In this document: positions 1-8,003 of the stretch, one piece after another | Position numbering within the stretch: position 1 is the stretch's first letter | Layout: the number at the start of each line of letters is the position of its first letter | NCBI GenBank assembly: GCA_016794565.1 | Contig: JAEUHQ010000124.1 | Coordinates: forward strand, 1 to 64,000 | DNA from: Planctomycetota bacterium | GTDB taxonomy: Bacteria > Planctomycetota > UBA1135 > UBA2386 | DNA: 64,000 nucleotides | Reading direction: 5' to 3' | Program-made: the position numbers and the translations under genes | The notes under the pieces: model-generated | Told to the model about the DNA's origin: nothing | The model's input: the letters and a program-made list of their open reading frames with translations, nothing else | The model's database searches: none

Positions 1-1
1 T

Positions 2-523
2 CTGGGCACGGCCACCAACGGCGTCGTCAACGCCCTCCTCGTGAACCCCACGGGAGAACTCACGGTCGCCGGCGACTTCACGAGCAGCTACGTATCGACG
101 TGCCCCGCGACCGCGGCGACGAGCGGCGCCGGGTGTGCGAGCAGCGGCGGCGCGAACGTGCTCACCGCGACGTCCCTGCCGTGGGTCGACGCCGACTTCC
201 GCGCGCGCGGCACCGGCTTGCCGCAGCTCGCCGTCGTGCTCGCGCTCACGAGCTTCGTGTCGATTCCACAGGGCGTCGCGCCACTCTTGTCGTTCTTCGT
301 GCAGAGTCCCGCGGGCTGCGACCTGCTCGTTGCCCCCGACATCGTGCACGCGATCGGCACCGCGAACGGCATCGCCGACTCGTCGCTGTTCCTGCCGAGC
401 TCGCCGTCGATCGTCGGTGTGCCGTTCTTCCACCAGATGGTCCCGGTCGAGGTCGACCCGACGCTCGCCATCCTCTCGATCACCGCGACGAACTCCCTTC
501 GGCTCGTCGCCGGCGATTTCTAG
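2..523 (+). CDS. C-terminal part of a secreted WNG-repeat surface protein (5' end outside window)
   Basis: The frame is open from base 2, before any start codon, so this is the tail of a longer gene. The first ~25 residues (LGTATNGVVNALLVNPTGE then LTVAGDF) match the last repeat of the propeller-like proteins at 520-3111 and 24614-27118. Next comes a Cys-containing linker (CPATAATSGAGC) and a ~130-residue terminal domain with PWVDADFRARGTGLP, a PQGVAPL segment, GCDLLVAPDI, a HQMVPVEVD segment, and the ending LRLVAGDF. The same domain ends both related proteins in this window. Its function is unknown; a role in surface sorting or attachment is inference from its constant C-terminal position. 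The stop codon overlaps the convergent gene's stop codon in the four bases CTAG at 520-523. Confidence 0.85.
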   Translation: MGTATNGVVNALLVNPTGELTVAGDFTSSYVSTCPATAATSGAGCASSGGANVLTATSLPWVDADFRARGTGLPQLAVVLALTSFVSIPQGVAPLLSFFVQSPAGCDLLVAPDIVHAIGTANGIADSSLFLPSSPSIVGVPFFHQMVPVEVDPTLAILSITATNSLRLVAGDF

Positions 524-3111
524 AACGAGCCGATCGTCAGCGTGAGCCGGTTGCTGGCGACGAGCGCGAGCAAGTTGCCCTGCGCATCGAACTCGAGCGG
601 GGCCACCTGGTGATGGAAGGTGACGCCGGGCAGTGCTGGGGAATCGGGGATCGCGAAGGTCGTGGTCACGCGCCCGGCGGCGGGAACGTGCAGCGTGAGG
701 GCGTCGTCGGCCACCAGGAGCGAGCAGCCGGGCACACCCTGCGGCAGGATCGAGGGCAGCGGGACCGACGTCGTGGACAGTCCGATGAGTCCGACGACGA
801 GGCTGTTCGCGGGAACGAGCCCCGCCTCGGCACGCAGCGCGCCGCCGATCCACGGCAGCCCGGTCGTCGTCAGCGTGACCGGGCCCGCGCTGCCGAGGCA
901 CGGCAGTCCGGTCGCAACCGAGTCCGCCGCGCACGTCGTGGTGCGTCGCGCGAGGCCGGCCGACACCGCGCCCTGCAACGAGGCGAACGAGCCGCCGACC
1001 CACAGTTCGCCGTTCGGCGCGAACGCGAGGGCCGACACGGTGCCGAAGCGGTCGTCGATGCCCGCGAGGTCCGTCGACCACGTGGTGCCGTTCCAGCGCA
1101 ACGGACTCGGCGACGGCTGGCCGGCGGCATCGAACGTGTCGACCCCGGCGACCACGTCGCCGTCGGGCAGCACGGCCAGCGAACGCACCACGGCGGACAC
1201 CCCGTTGCCGTAGGCGCTCCACGCCGTGCCGTTCCAACGCGCGATCCGCTGCACCGCGGTCGCACCGTCGCCGGTCGTCGCGAAACGTCCAGCCGCGACG
1301 AGATCGCCGTTCGGCCGCACCGCGAGTGCTTCGACCGAGTCGAAGGGCCCCGCGCCGAGGCCCGGTCCGAGCGGCGTCCACGAGGTGCCGTTCCACCGCG
1401 CGACGTGCGCGGCCGGTGCGCCGCCCGCGGTGGTGAACTCACCCGCGACGACCAGATCGCCGTTGGGCATCACGATCATCGCGCGAACGACGTTGTCGAC
1501 GCCGTTGCCGAGACCACCGCCGAGGGCCGACCACGAGACGCCGTTCCAGAGCGCGAGGTTGTTCGCGGCGACGTTGTCGAACTGCTCGAACCTGCCGCCG
1601 ACGACGACATCGCCGTTCGGCATCGTCGCCATCGCGTAGATCGCCGCGCCGGTGAACGTGGGGTCGAACGCGCCCGCGCCGACGTCCGACCACGACGCGC
1701 CGTTCCATCGGGCGATGCCGTTGGCGATCACGGGTCCCGCGGAGCCGAACGCACCGCCGACGAGCAGGTCACCGTTCGCTCGCCGCGCCGTCGCGAACGC
1801 GGGACCGTCGAGCCCCGTGCCGAGCGACGACCACGACGAACCGTCCCATCGCGCGATGCCGCGGGCAGCCGTGCCGCCGATCCGAGAGAAACCGCCGCCG
1901 ACCACCGCCGTGCCGTCGCTCTCGCACCGGATCGTGGCGATCGCGCCATCCGTTCCCGGAGACAGCGGGACCCACGCGGCGACGGGGCTTCCCACAATGC
2001 GAAAGGCGGTGGCCGACCCGCGCGTGCCGTTCGCGAAGCCCCCGACGAGCACGTCGCCCGGCCCGACCTCCGTGATGGTGGTGGCGAAAGAGAGCGGCGC
2101 TTCGAGGGGGCCGACGACGGCCCAGGTGGTGCCGGTCCACTGCCGCAGCGGCCAGGGGCCGAACGTGCCCGCGAGGATGCCGCCGTTCGCGAGCTCGACG
2201 AATCGGCTCGCCTGCAGCGGCGAGGCGGACCCCATCGGCAGCCACTGTGTGCCGCTCCACCGGCCGACGCCCTGCGACCCGGTGACGGGACTGCCGCCGA
2301 CCAGCTCGCCGCTCGCCACGACGTCGTCGTTGCCGAGCACGACGAGCGCGGTCACGCCGGAGCCGCTCGACGGCGAGAGCCCGGGGAAGACGCCGAGATC
2401 CTGCCATGCGCCGCCGGCCCACCGCGCGCCGCCCCAGACGGGGATGCCGCCCGCATCGGCGAACGAACCGCCGACGATCAGGTCGCCGTTGCTGCGTCGC
2501 CCGAGGCAGCGCACCGCCGGCGGACTCTGCGAGAAACCCGGCAGCACTCCCGTCACGCCCGTGCCGAGCGGCGACCATTGTGTCCCGTCGAACTGCGCGA
2601 TGTTGTTGGCCGCGACGCCGCCGGCCGATGCGAATTCACCGCCGGCGACGAGGTCGCCGTTCGGCAGCGCGAGGAGGGAGTAGACCGGACCGGACGTGCC
2701 GCCGCCGACCGCGCTCCAGGTCGAACCGTTCCACCGCGCGAGACGAGCCGCCGCGGCGGGGCCCGATCCGGTGAAGGCGCCCCCGGCCACGAGGTCGCCG
2801 CCCGCGGTCAAGGCAAGCGCATACACCGGGCCGTCCAGGCCGACGCCGAGCGGCGACCACGTGCGCGCGACCGGCTCGTACGCGACGACGTTCGCGGCGA
2901 TGACGTCGCCCGCGGCGGCGAACTCGCCGCCGAGCACGAGCACGCGCGGCAGCGGCCCGCTGCCGTCCGGATCCCACGCGACCGACGAGTGCACGGTGCC
3001 GCCGGGTCCGGTGAGCGGGAGCCCTGGCAACCACTGTGTCGCGCACTGCGCCGTGAGCGACGCAGCGAGGACGGCGGGGGCGAGAAGGGTCGGCAGAGCA
3101 GTACAGGCCAT
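520..3111 (-). CDS. Secreted WNG-repeat (kelch/propeller-like) protein, 863 aa
   Basis: The ATG at 3111 opens a clear signal peptide (MACTALPTLLAPAVLAASL, cleavage near TAQC). The frame is open further upstream, but that extension is low-complexity Arg-rich shadow sequence. About a dozen repeats of roughly 45-50 residues follow. Each has the pattern W-N-G-T-x-W-S-x-L-G-x-G, then a hydrophobic strand with PNGDLVVGG and F-x-x-A-G-G, then IARWNG. This suggests a beta-propeller or stacked beta modules. The last ~130 residues form the shared terminal domain (GLPWIGGALRAEAGLVP, GVPGCSLLVADD, TFHHQVAPLEFD, ending LTLTIGSF). The product is presumably exported and cell-surface located. The substrate or partner is unknown. 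It converges on the partial gene at 2-523, with overlapping stop codons. Confidence 0.88.
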   Translation of the reverse strand: MACTALPTLLAPAVLAASLTAQCATQWLPGLPLTGPGGTVHSSVAWDPDGSGPLPRVLVLGGEFAAAGDVIAANVVAYEPVARTWSPLGVGLDGPVYALALTAGGDLVAGGAFTGSGPAAAARLARWNGSTWSAVGGGTSGPVYSLLALPNGDLVAGGEFASAGGVAANNIAQFDGTQWSPLGTGVTGVLPGFSQSPPAVRCLGRRSNGDLIVGGSFADAGGIPVWGGARWAGGAWQDLGVFPGLSPSSGSGVTALVVLGNDDVVASGELVGGSPVTGSQGVGRWSGTQWLPMGSASPLQASRFVELANGGILAGTFGPWPLRQWTGTTWAVVGPLEAPLSFATTITEVGPGDVLVGGFANGTRGSATAFRIVGSPVAAWVPLSPGTDGAIATIRCESDGTAVVGGGFSRIGGTAARGIARWDGSSWSSLGTGLDGPAFATARRANGDLLVGGAFGSAGPVIANGIARWNGASWSDVGAGAFDPTFTGAAIYAMATMPNGDVVVGGRFEQFDNVAANNLALWNGVSWSALGGGLGNGVDNVVRAMIVMPNGDLVVAGEFTTAGGAPAAHVARWNGTSWTPLGPGLGAGPFDSVEALAVRPNGDLVAAGRFATTGDGATAVQRIARWNGTAWSAYGNGVSAVVRSLAVLPDGDVVAGVDTFDAAGQPSPSPLRWNGTTWSTDLAGIDDRFGTVSALAFAPNGELWVGGSFASLQGAVSAGLARRTTTCAADSVATGLPCLGSAGPVTLTTTGLPWIGGALRAEAGLVPANSLVVGLIGLSTTSVPLPSILPQGVPGCSLLVADDALTLHVPAAGRVTTTFAIPDSPALPGVTFHHQVAPLEFDAQGNLLALVASNRLTLTIGSF

Positions 3112-3303
3112 GGTTGGGATGTCGGGAACCGAGGGTCCCGCCGTTGGCAAGCGTCGTGCCTCGGCCGGGCGGCGCGAGCCGGCAAGTCCGCCACGCGTCA
3201 CGTCGCTACCGGCCCGTAGCAACACCGGCTCGCCGGCCTTCGGCGGCCGCAGGATTTCGCGGCTGCTCCCTGCGCCGTAGACTCCCGCGCCCGAGTTCCA
3301 CGA

Positions 3304-4461
3304 ATGAAGATCCTGATCTCCAGCATGGCGGCCCTCGCCGCCATCGCGTCCCTCCCCGCCCAAGACCCCGCGCCGCAGACCGGTGGCATCCCCGAGTGCA
3401 AGGACATGCAGAAGACCGCGTCCGGCCTCGAATGGGGCGTGCTGAAGAAGGGCGGTGACGGCCCGTCGCCGACGCGGGACGACACGGTCGAAGTGCACTA
3501 CACGGGCTGGCTGACCGACGGCACCAAGTTCGACAGCTCGCGCGATCGCGGCCAGCCGGCGAAGTTCGGCGTCACGCAGGTCATCAAGGGCTGGACGGAA
3601 GGGCTGCAGTTGATGACGCCGGGGGCGCGCTACAAGTTCGTGATCCCGGGCGACATCGCCTACGGCGCCGACGGCCGGCCGCCGAAGATCCCGGCCAATG
3701 CGACGCTCGTGTTCGACGTCGAGCTGCTGCAGGTCATCCGCATGCCGAAGTTCCGCGCTGCGGACCCGGCGAAACAGAAGGCGCTCGAGAACGGCATCAA
3801 GGTCGAGCAGATCACCGTCGGGACCGGCGCGCAGGTGACCGCCGACGGCATCGTGTCCCTTCGCTACGCGATCTGGACGACCGACGGCGACCTGAAGGAC
3901 TGCTCCGAGCGCCAAAACGGCCAGAAGATCACGGGCACGCTCGCTTCGCTGCCGATGGCCTTCCTGAAGACCCTCGTCGAGACCGCGAAGGTCGGTGATG
4001 TGCTCCGCGCCGAGGTGCCCAAGGCGCAGTTTCCGAGGGCGGCCCTCGACACGGTGTGGGAGCTCGAAGTCGTGAGCGTGAAGCCGAAGCCGGAGGTGCC
4101 GAAGTTCCGCGCGCTCGATCAGGCGAAGATCGTCACGACCCAGAGCGGCCTGCAGTACGAGGTGGTCGAGCAGGGCGCTGGCGATTCGCCGAAGGCGACG
4201 TCGCAGGTGCTTGCGCACTACACCGGCTGGCTCGAGGACGGCACGCAGTTCGACAGCTCGCACGAGCGCGGCGAACCGACGCAGTTCGGGCTGAACCAGG
4301 TGATCAAGGGCTGGACCGAAGGGCTGCAGCTCATGAAGCCGGGCGGCAAGTTCCTCTTCCGCATCCCCGGCGACCTCGGCTACGGAGCGAACGGCTTCCC
4401 ACCGAAGATCCCCGCCAACGCGACGCTGGTCTTCTTCGTCGAACTCGTCGAAGTGAAGTGA
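3304..4461 (+). CDS. Secreted FKBP-type peptidyl-prolyl isomerase with three tandem FKBP-like units
   Basis: 385 residues with an N-terminal signal peptide (1-20, ending SLPAQ). FKBP unit 1 (about 38-145) and unit 3 (about 278-385) are close copies. Each carries VHYTGWL/AHYTGWL, DGTxFDSS, FGxxQVIKGWTEGLQLM, IPGDxxYGAxGxPPKIPANATLVF. These are the hydrophobic pocket and active-site elements of FKBPs. The middle unit (about 163-260) keeps the size and ends in WELEVVSV, but it lacks the pocket motifs (no FDSS, no IKGW, no IPANATL). It is probably a degenerate, structural FKBP fold. The expected role is proline cis-trans isomerisation and chaperoning of exported proteins in the periplasm. The gene stands alone between the WNG-repeat gene and the ABC exporter. 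Confidence 0.93.
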   Translation: MKILISSMAALAAIASLPAQDPAPQTGGIPECKDMQKTASGLEWGVLKKGGDGPSPTRDDTVEVHYTGWLTDGTKFDSSRDRGQPAKFGVTQVIKGWTEGLQLMTPGARYKFVIPGDIAYGADGRPPKIPANATLVFDVELLQVIRMPKFRAADPAKQKALENGIKVEQITVGTGAQVTADGIVSLRYAIWTTDGDLKDCSERQNGQKITGTLASLPMAFLKTLVETAKVGDVLRAEVPKAQFPRAALDTVWELEVVSVKPKPEVPKFRALDQAKIVTTQSGLQYEVVEQGAGDSPKATSQVLAHYTGWLEDGTQFDSSHERGEPTQFGLNQVIKGWTEGLQLMKPGGKFLFRIPGDLGYGANGFPPKIPANATLVFFVELVEVK

Positions 4462-4524
4462 CCTCGCCGGCGAGCGTTCGCGCCCGCCGCCGCGCTGCAC
4501 CGAATCGTGCGTGCATCGCGGTGA

Positions 4525-4557
4525 CACGATCTACTTTTTAATGCAAAGTAGATCGTG
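4525..4557. promoter_or_regulatory. 13-bp perfect inverted repeat, candidate operator of the ABC exporter operon
   Basis: CACGATCTACTTT and AAAGTAGATCGTG are exact reverse complements separated by the 7-base spacer TTAATGC. The block is A+T-rich in very GC-rich surroundings and lies 34 bp before the ATG at 4591. No T-run follows the right arm, so an intrinsic terminator for the FKBP gene is unlikely. The ACTTT/AAAGT core resembles sites bound by PadR-type repressors, which often control ABC exporters. That assignment is inference, and no regulator gene is adjacent. Confidence 0.6.
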
Positions 4558-4590
4558 CACGGCGCAGGCCCGGTCGCCATGATGCGGGCC

Positions 4591-5376
4591 ATGACGTCCG
4601 CGTCTCCTTCGCCGGCCGCACCCTCCGCCGCGGCCGCGCCGGTTCTCGAAGCCCGGTCGGTGTTCCGACTGCGCGCTTCCGACGGGCAGCAGGTGGCGAT
4701 CGTGCGCGACGTGTCCTTCGCACTGCGCGCGGGGGAGTTCGCGACGGTCATGGGCCCCTCCGGCTCGGGCAAGTCGACGCTGCTCCACCTGCTCGCCGGC
4801 CTCGACAAGCCGTCCGCCGGCCAGGTTCTGGTCGCGGGCGACGACCTCGGCAGCGGGGACGAGGAGCGCCGCGCTGCGGTGCGTCGGCAGCGGATCGGCT
4901 TCATATTCCAGTTCTTCCACCTGCTGCCGGATCTCACCGTCGAGGAGAACGTCACGCTGCCGTTGCGGATCGGCGGACAGAGTCTGCGGCGCAGCGCGGG
5001 GCGCATCGACAGCCTGCTCGATCTCCTCGGCATCGCGCACCTGCGTGGCCGACTGCCGCACGCACTGTCGGGAGGCGAGATGCAGCGGGTGTCGATCGCA
5101 CGCGCACTGTCGACGCAGCCGCCGCTGCTGCTGGCCGACGAACCGACCGGCAACCTGTCGAGCAAGGCTGGCGAGGAAGTGATCGCGCTCCTGCGTTCGG
5201 TGCGCGACAAGCTCGGCACCGCGATCCTGCTGGTCACGCACAACCCGCGCGACGCGGCGGCCGGGGACCGCGTGCTCTTCCTGCACGACGGTGCGTTGCG
5301 CAACGAGTCCGAGATGCGAGGGGGACCCTTCGGTGTCGCTGACGTCTTTCATCGTCTTTCGCAACTGGGCATCTAG
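4591..5376 (+). CDS. ABC transporter ATP-binding protein (LolD/MacB type)
   Basis: 261 residues from the ATG at 4591. A GTG at 4555 is also in frame but lies inside the palindrome, and ATGs at 4579 and 4582 are possible alternatives. Walker A is GPSGSGKST (about residue 55), the Q-loop sits in FIFQFFHLLP, the ABC signature is LSGGEMQRVS (about 160) and Walker B is LLLADEPTGNL (about 180). The switch His is in LVTHNPRD. The sequence belongs to the subfamily pairing with FtsX-type permeases (lipoprotein release, macrolide or peptide export, or cell-division regulation). It energises the permease encoded next: the permease start lies 44 bp inside this gene, so the two are co-translated. Confidence 0.93.
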   Translation: MTSASPSPAAPSAAAAPVLEARSVFRLRASDGQQVAIVRDVSFALRAGEFATVMGPSGSGKSTLLHLLAGLDKPSAGQVLVAGDDLGSGDEERRAAVRRQRIGFIFQFFHLLPDLTVEENVTLPLRIGGQSLRRSAGRIDSLLDLLGIAHLRGRLPHALSGGEMQRVSIARALSTQPPLLLADEPTGNLSSKAGEEVIALLRSVRDKLGTAILLVTHNPRDAAAGDRVLFLHDGALRNESEMRGGPFGVADVFHRLSQLGI

Positions 5377-7936
5377 CCGCCTGCGGCTGCTGCTCACGCT
5401 GTGCGGCATCGCGCTCGGCACGGCCATCGTGGTCGCCATCTACGTGATGGACCACAACACCATCCAGAGCCGGCTGCTGGCGCAGGACCCGCAGCGCGGC
5501 CGCGTCGACCTCGAGCTGCGGTCGACGGCACTCGACGCGACGCCGGCGCAGGTGCTCGCCGATCTCGCCGGGCGCACGGGCGTGGCCCGCACCGCCGCGT
5601 GGCGCCAGGCCTTCGGGCGCGTCGTCGCCGGAGGGAAGGACCTCGACGCCGCGGTGTTCGGCATCGGGCCGCTGCCCGCGCCGATCCGCCACTACGTGCT
5701 GAACCGCGGGCGCGACCTCGAGGCAGCGGACGACGCGGCCGGGGCGCCCGGTGTGCTGCTGGGCGGCGAGGTGGCGCGCATGCTCGGGGTCGACGTCGGC
5801 GCCCGCATCCGCATCGGGGAGCCCCAGCTCGGCCAGCGCTACGAGTGCCGCGACGGCCGGCTCGTGCCGATCGTCGCGCCGCCGGGCGCAGTGCGGTTCG
5901 AAGTCGAAGCGACGGTCGTCGGTGTGCTCGAGCCCGAACGCCTCGGCAAGCGCAACTTCGGGCTGATGATCGTGTGCGGTCTCGACCTCGCGGGTCGTCT
6001 GCAAGTCCGCGGCGACAACGCGTACCAGATCGTGCGCGAGGAAGGAGCCGATCTCGATCGGCTGCGGAACGAGCTGCGCGGCCAGTATGTCGTGCAGGAC
6101 GCGCGCGGGGTGCTGATCGGCGAAGGCGCGGACGAGCGCGCGTTCCGCAACGGACTCAAGGTGCTCGGCGGGCTCGCGCTGCTGCTGGGCATGTACATCG
6201 TCTTCCAGACGCTGTCCCACTCGCTCGTCGCCCGTATCCGTCAGCTCGGCCTGCTGCGCTGCCTCGGCGCGGGCTCGGGCGCCATCACGCGCATCTTCCT
6301 CTTCGACGCGCTGATGCTGGGCGTCGTCGGGTCGGTTCTCGGCATCGTGCTCGGTCTCGTGCTCGCGTGGATCCTCCGTGCGAACCACGTGACGTCGCTC
6401 GGCCTCGGCAAGGAGTGGTCGACGTTCGAGATCCCCGTGTTCCCCGTCGCGTGGACCGCCGGGCTCGGCGTGCTCTTCACGATCACCGGTGCGATGTTCC
6501 CGCTCGTGCGCGCGCGGCAGGTGCCGGCGCTCGACATCCTGCAGGCGCGGGGCCTCGCGCCGGGCAAGGGCGACGGTGTCGATCTGCTGAAGTCGATCAA
6601 CGTCTGGATGTTCGCGCTGCTGGTCATGGCGCTGCCGCTCGCCTACCTCGCGATGACGCCGCTCGCCGTCGAGGAAGGATCGGAGACGCGCATGGTGCTC
6701 CTGCAACTGGGGGGCATGCTCGGCCTGTTCGGCAGCGTGCTGCTGCTGGCGCCATGGATCGTCGCGTGGCTCGGTCGTGCGCTGCTCCTGCCGTTCCGTC
6801 TCTTCACGCCGATGGCGGGCTGGCTCGTCGGCAAGGTGATCGCGCGTTCGCCGGGCCGCGTCGCCGCCGCCGTGTGCGGGCTCTCGGCGGTGCTGCTCGC
6901 CCTGCTCGGCCTGAAGAGCCTCACGGCGTCGCTGCGCGCGGAGGTCGATCAGTTCGCGCAGCAGGCGCTCGCCGACCGCCTGTTCCTGCGCACGGCGCCG
7001 TGCACGCCGGAAGCGGCAGCGAAGCTCGCGACGGTGCCGGGCGTCGACCACGTCGAGGTCTACGAGGGTCTCGAGACGAGCGGCGGGTTCCTGCTGCGCG
7101 GCCTGGACGTGAAGAGCGCCGCCGGGCGCGGCGGGCCGCTCGAAGGCGATCAGACGCTCGTCGCGCGCTACGCGGATGCACGGGTGCGAACGCTCGTCGT
7201 GAGCCGCCGCCTGGCGAAGGCGCGGAGCTGGCGCGAAGGTGACCTCGTGCCGATGCTCGACAAGAACGGCGTTCCGGTGGCGTACCAGGTGCTGCGCGTT
7301 GACGATCGATGCGGCTTCGACTCCGACGAGCGCGCGTTCGCGATCGCGTCGCCGCACTGGTTGCGGCAGGACTTCTGCATCGTCGAGACCTGCGTCGAGC
7401 ACCTCACGGTGCGGGGCCGCCCCGGCGCCGACTTCGCCGCGATCACCGCGGCCGCCAGGAACCTGCTGCCCGCGGTGCCGATGAGCAAGCCGGGCTACGA
7501 GATCCACGGGTATTTCGCGCACGACGTGGACAAGGACTTCCGCCTGTTCGACGTCTTGCTGTTCCTGATGCTCGTGCTCGCCGGGGTCGGCCTCCTGAAC
7601 GGGATGACGATCGCGGCGCTCGGGCGCGTGCGCGAACTCGGCGTCCTGCGCGCACTCGGCATGGGTCGGAACGCGCTCGGCGGCTCGTTCCTGCTCGAGG
7701 GCGCGATCACGGCGCTGCTCGCGTCGCTCCTGTCGCTCGGCCTCGCCGTGCCGCTCGCTTGGGTGCTCGTGCCCGGCATGAACGCGGTCGCGAAGCTCGA
7801 TGCGCCGGTGACGCTCCCGTACGCGTGGTTCCTCGGTGTTCCCGCGGCAGCGCTCGCGACGTCGTTGCTCGCCGCGATCGTGCCGGCGCTGCGTGCGCTC
7901 CGGCAGAGTCCGAGCGAGAGCGTCCGCTACGAGTGA
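5333..7936 (+). CDS. FtsX-family ABC transporter permease
   Basis: 867 residues from the GTG at 5333, which has a good ribosome binding site (GAGGGGG) 8 bases upstream; the frame is open before it. An N-terminal membrane segment (about 14-34, LLLTLCGIALGTAIVVAIYV) is followed by a large extracytoplasmic MacB-like domain. Next comes a three-helix FtsX core (about 280-400, including LRCLGAGSGAITRIFLFDA), further helices around 430-500, a second extracytoplasmic part, and a second FtsX core near the C-terminus (LRALGMGRNALGGSFLLEG). This double-FtsX layout fits long permeases of the LolE/YbbP-like type that act with one ATPase. The substrate cannot be read from the sequence. It overlaps the ATPase gene. 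Confidence 0.9.
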   Translation: MSLTSFIVFRNWASSRLRLLLTLCGIALGTAIVVAIYVMDHNTIQSRLLAQDPQRGRVDLELRSTALDATPAQVLADLAGRTGVARTAAWRQAFGRVVAGGKDLDAAVFGIGPLPAPIRHYVLNRGRDLEAADDAAGAPGVLLGGEVARMLGVDVGARIRIGEPQLGQRYECRDGRLVPIVAPPGAVRFEVEATVVGVLEPERLGKRNFGLMIVCGLDLAGRLQVRGDNAYQIVREEGADLDRLRNELRGQYVVQDARGVLIGEGADERAFRNGLKVLGGLALLLGMYIVFQTLSHSLVARIRQLGLLRCLGAGSGAITRIFLFDALMLGVVGSVLGIVLGLVLAWILRANHVTSLGLGKEWSTFEIPVFPVAWTAGLGVLFTITGAMFPLVRARQVPALDILQARGLAPGKGDGVDLLKSINVWMFALLVMALPLAYLAMTPLAVEEGSETRMVLLQLGGMLGLFGSVLLLAPWIVAWLGRALLLPFRLFTPMAGWLVGKVIARSPGRVAAAVCGLSAVLLALLGLKSLTASLRAEVDQFAQQALADRLFLRTAPCTPEAAAKLATVPGVDHVEVYEGLETSGGFLLRGLDVKSAAGRGGPLEGDQTLVARYADARVRTLVVSRRLAKARSWREGDLVPMLDKNGVPVAYQVLRVDDRCGFDSDERAFAIASPHWLRQDFCIVETCVEHLTVRGRPGADFAAITAAARNLLPAVPMSKPGYEIHGYFAHDVDKDFRLFDVLLFLMLVLAGVGLLNGMTIAALGRVRELGVLRALGMGRNALGGSFLLEGAITALLASLLSLGLAVPLAWVLVPGMNAVAKLDAPVTLPYAWFLGVPAAALATSLLAAIVPALRALRQSPSESVRYE

Positions 7937-8003
7937 AGGACGGCGATCCGGCGTCGCTGCTCGCTGGATTGGCTGCGAGTCGTCGGGTACGACCCTCGCC
8001 ACG

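Noticed and set aside
100..3219. Very long open frame (over 1000 codons) opposite the WNG-repeat gene
   Set aside because: Arg/Ala/Gly-rich with no domain or signal; it is a GC-driven shadow of the minus-strand gene, which has a signal peptide and regular repeats.
4538..4557. The 4525-4557 palindrome as an intrinsic terminator of the FKBP gene
   Set aside because: The T-run is inside the left arm and loop, not after the stem.
4555..4590. GTG at 4555 as start of the ABC ATPase
   Set aside because: It lies in the palindrome's right arm and adds residues not typical for the family; ATG 4591 (or 4579/4582) fits better.
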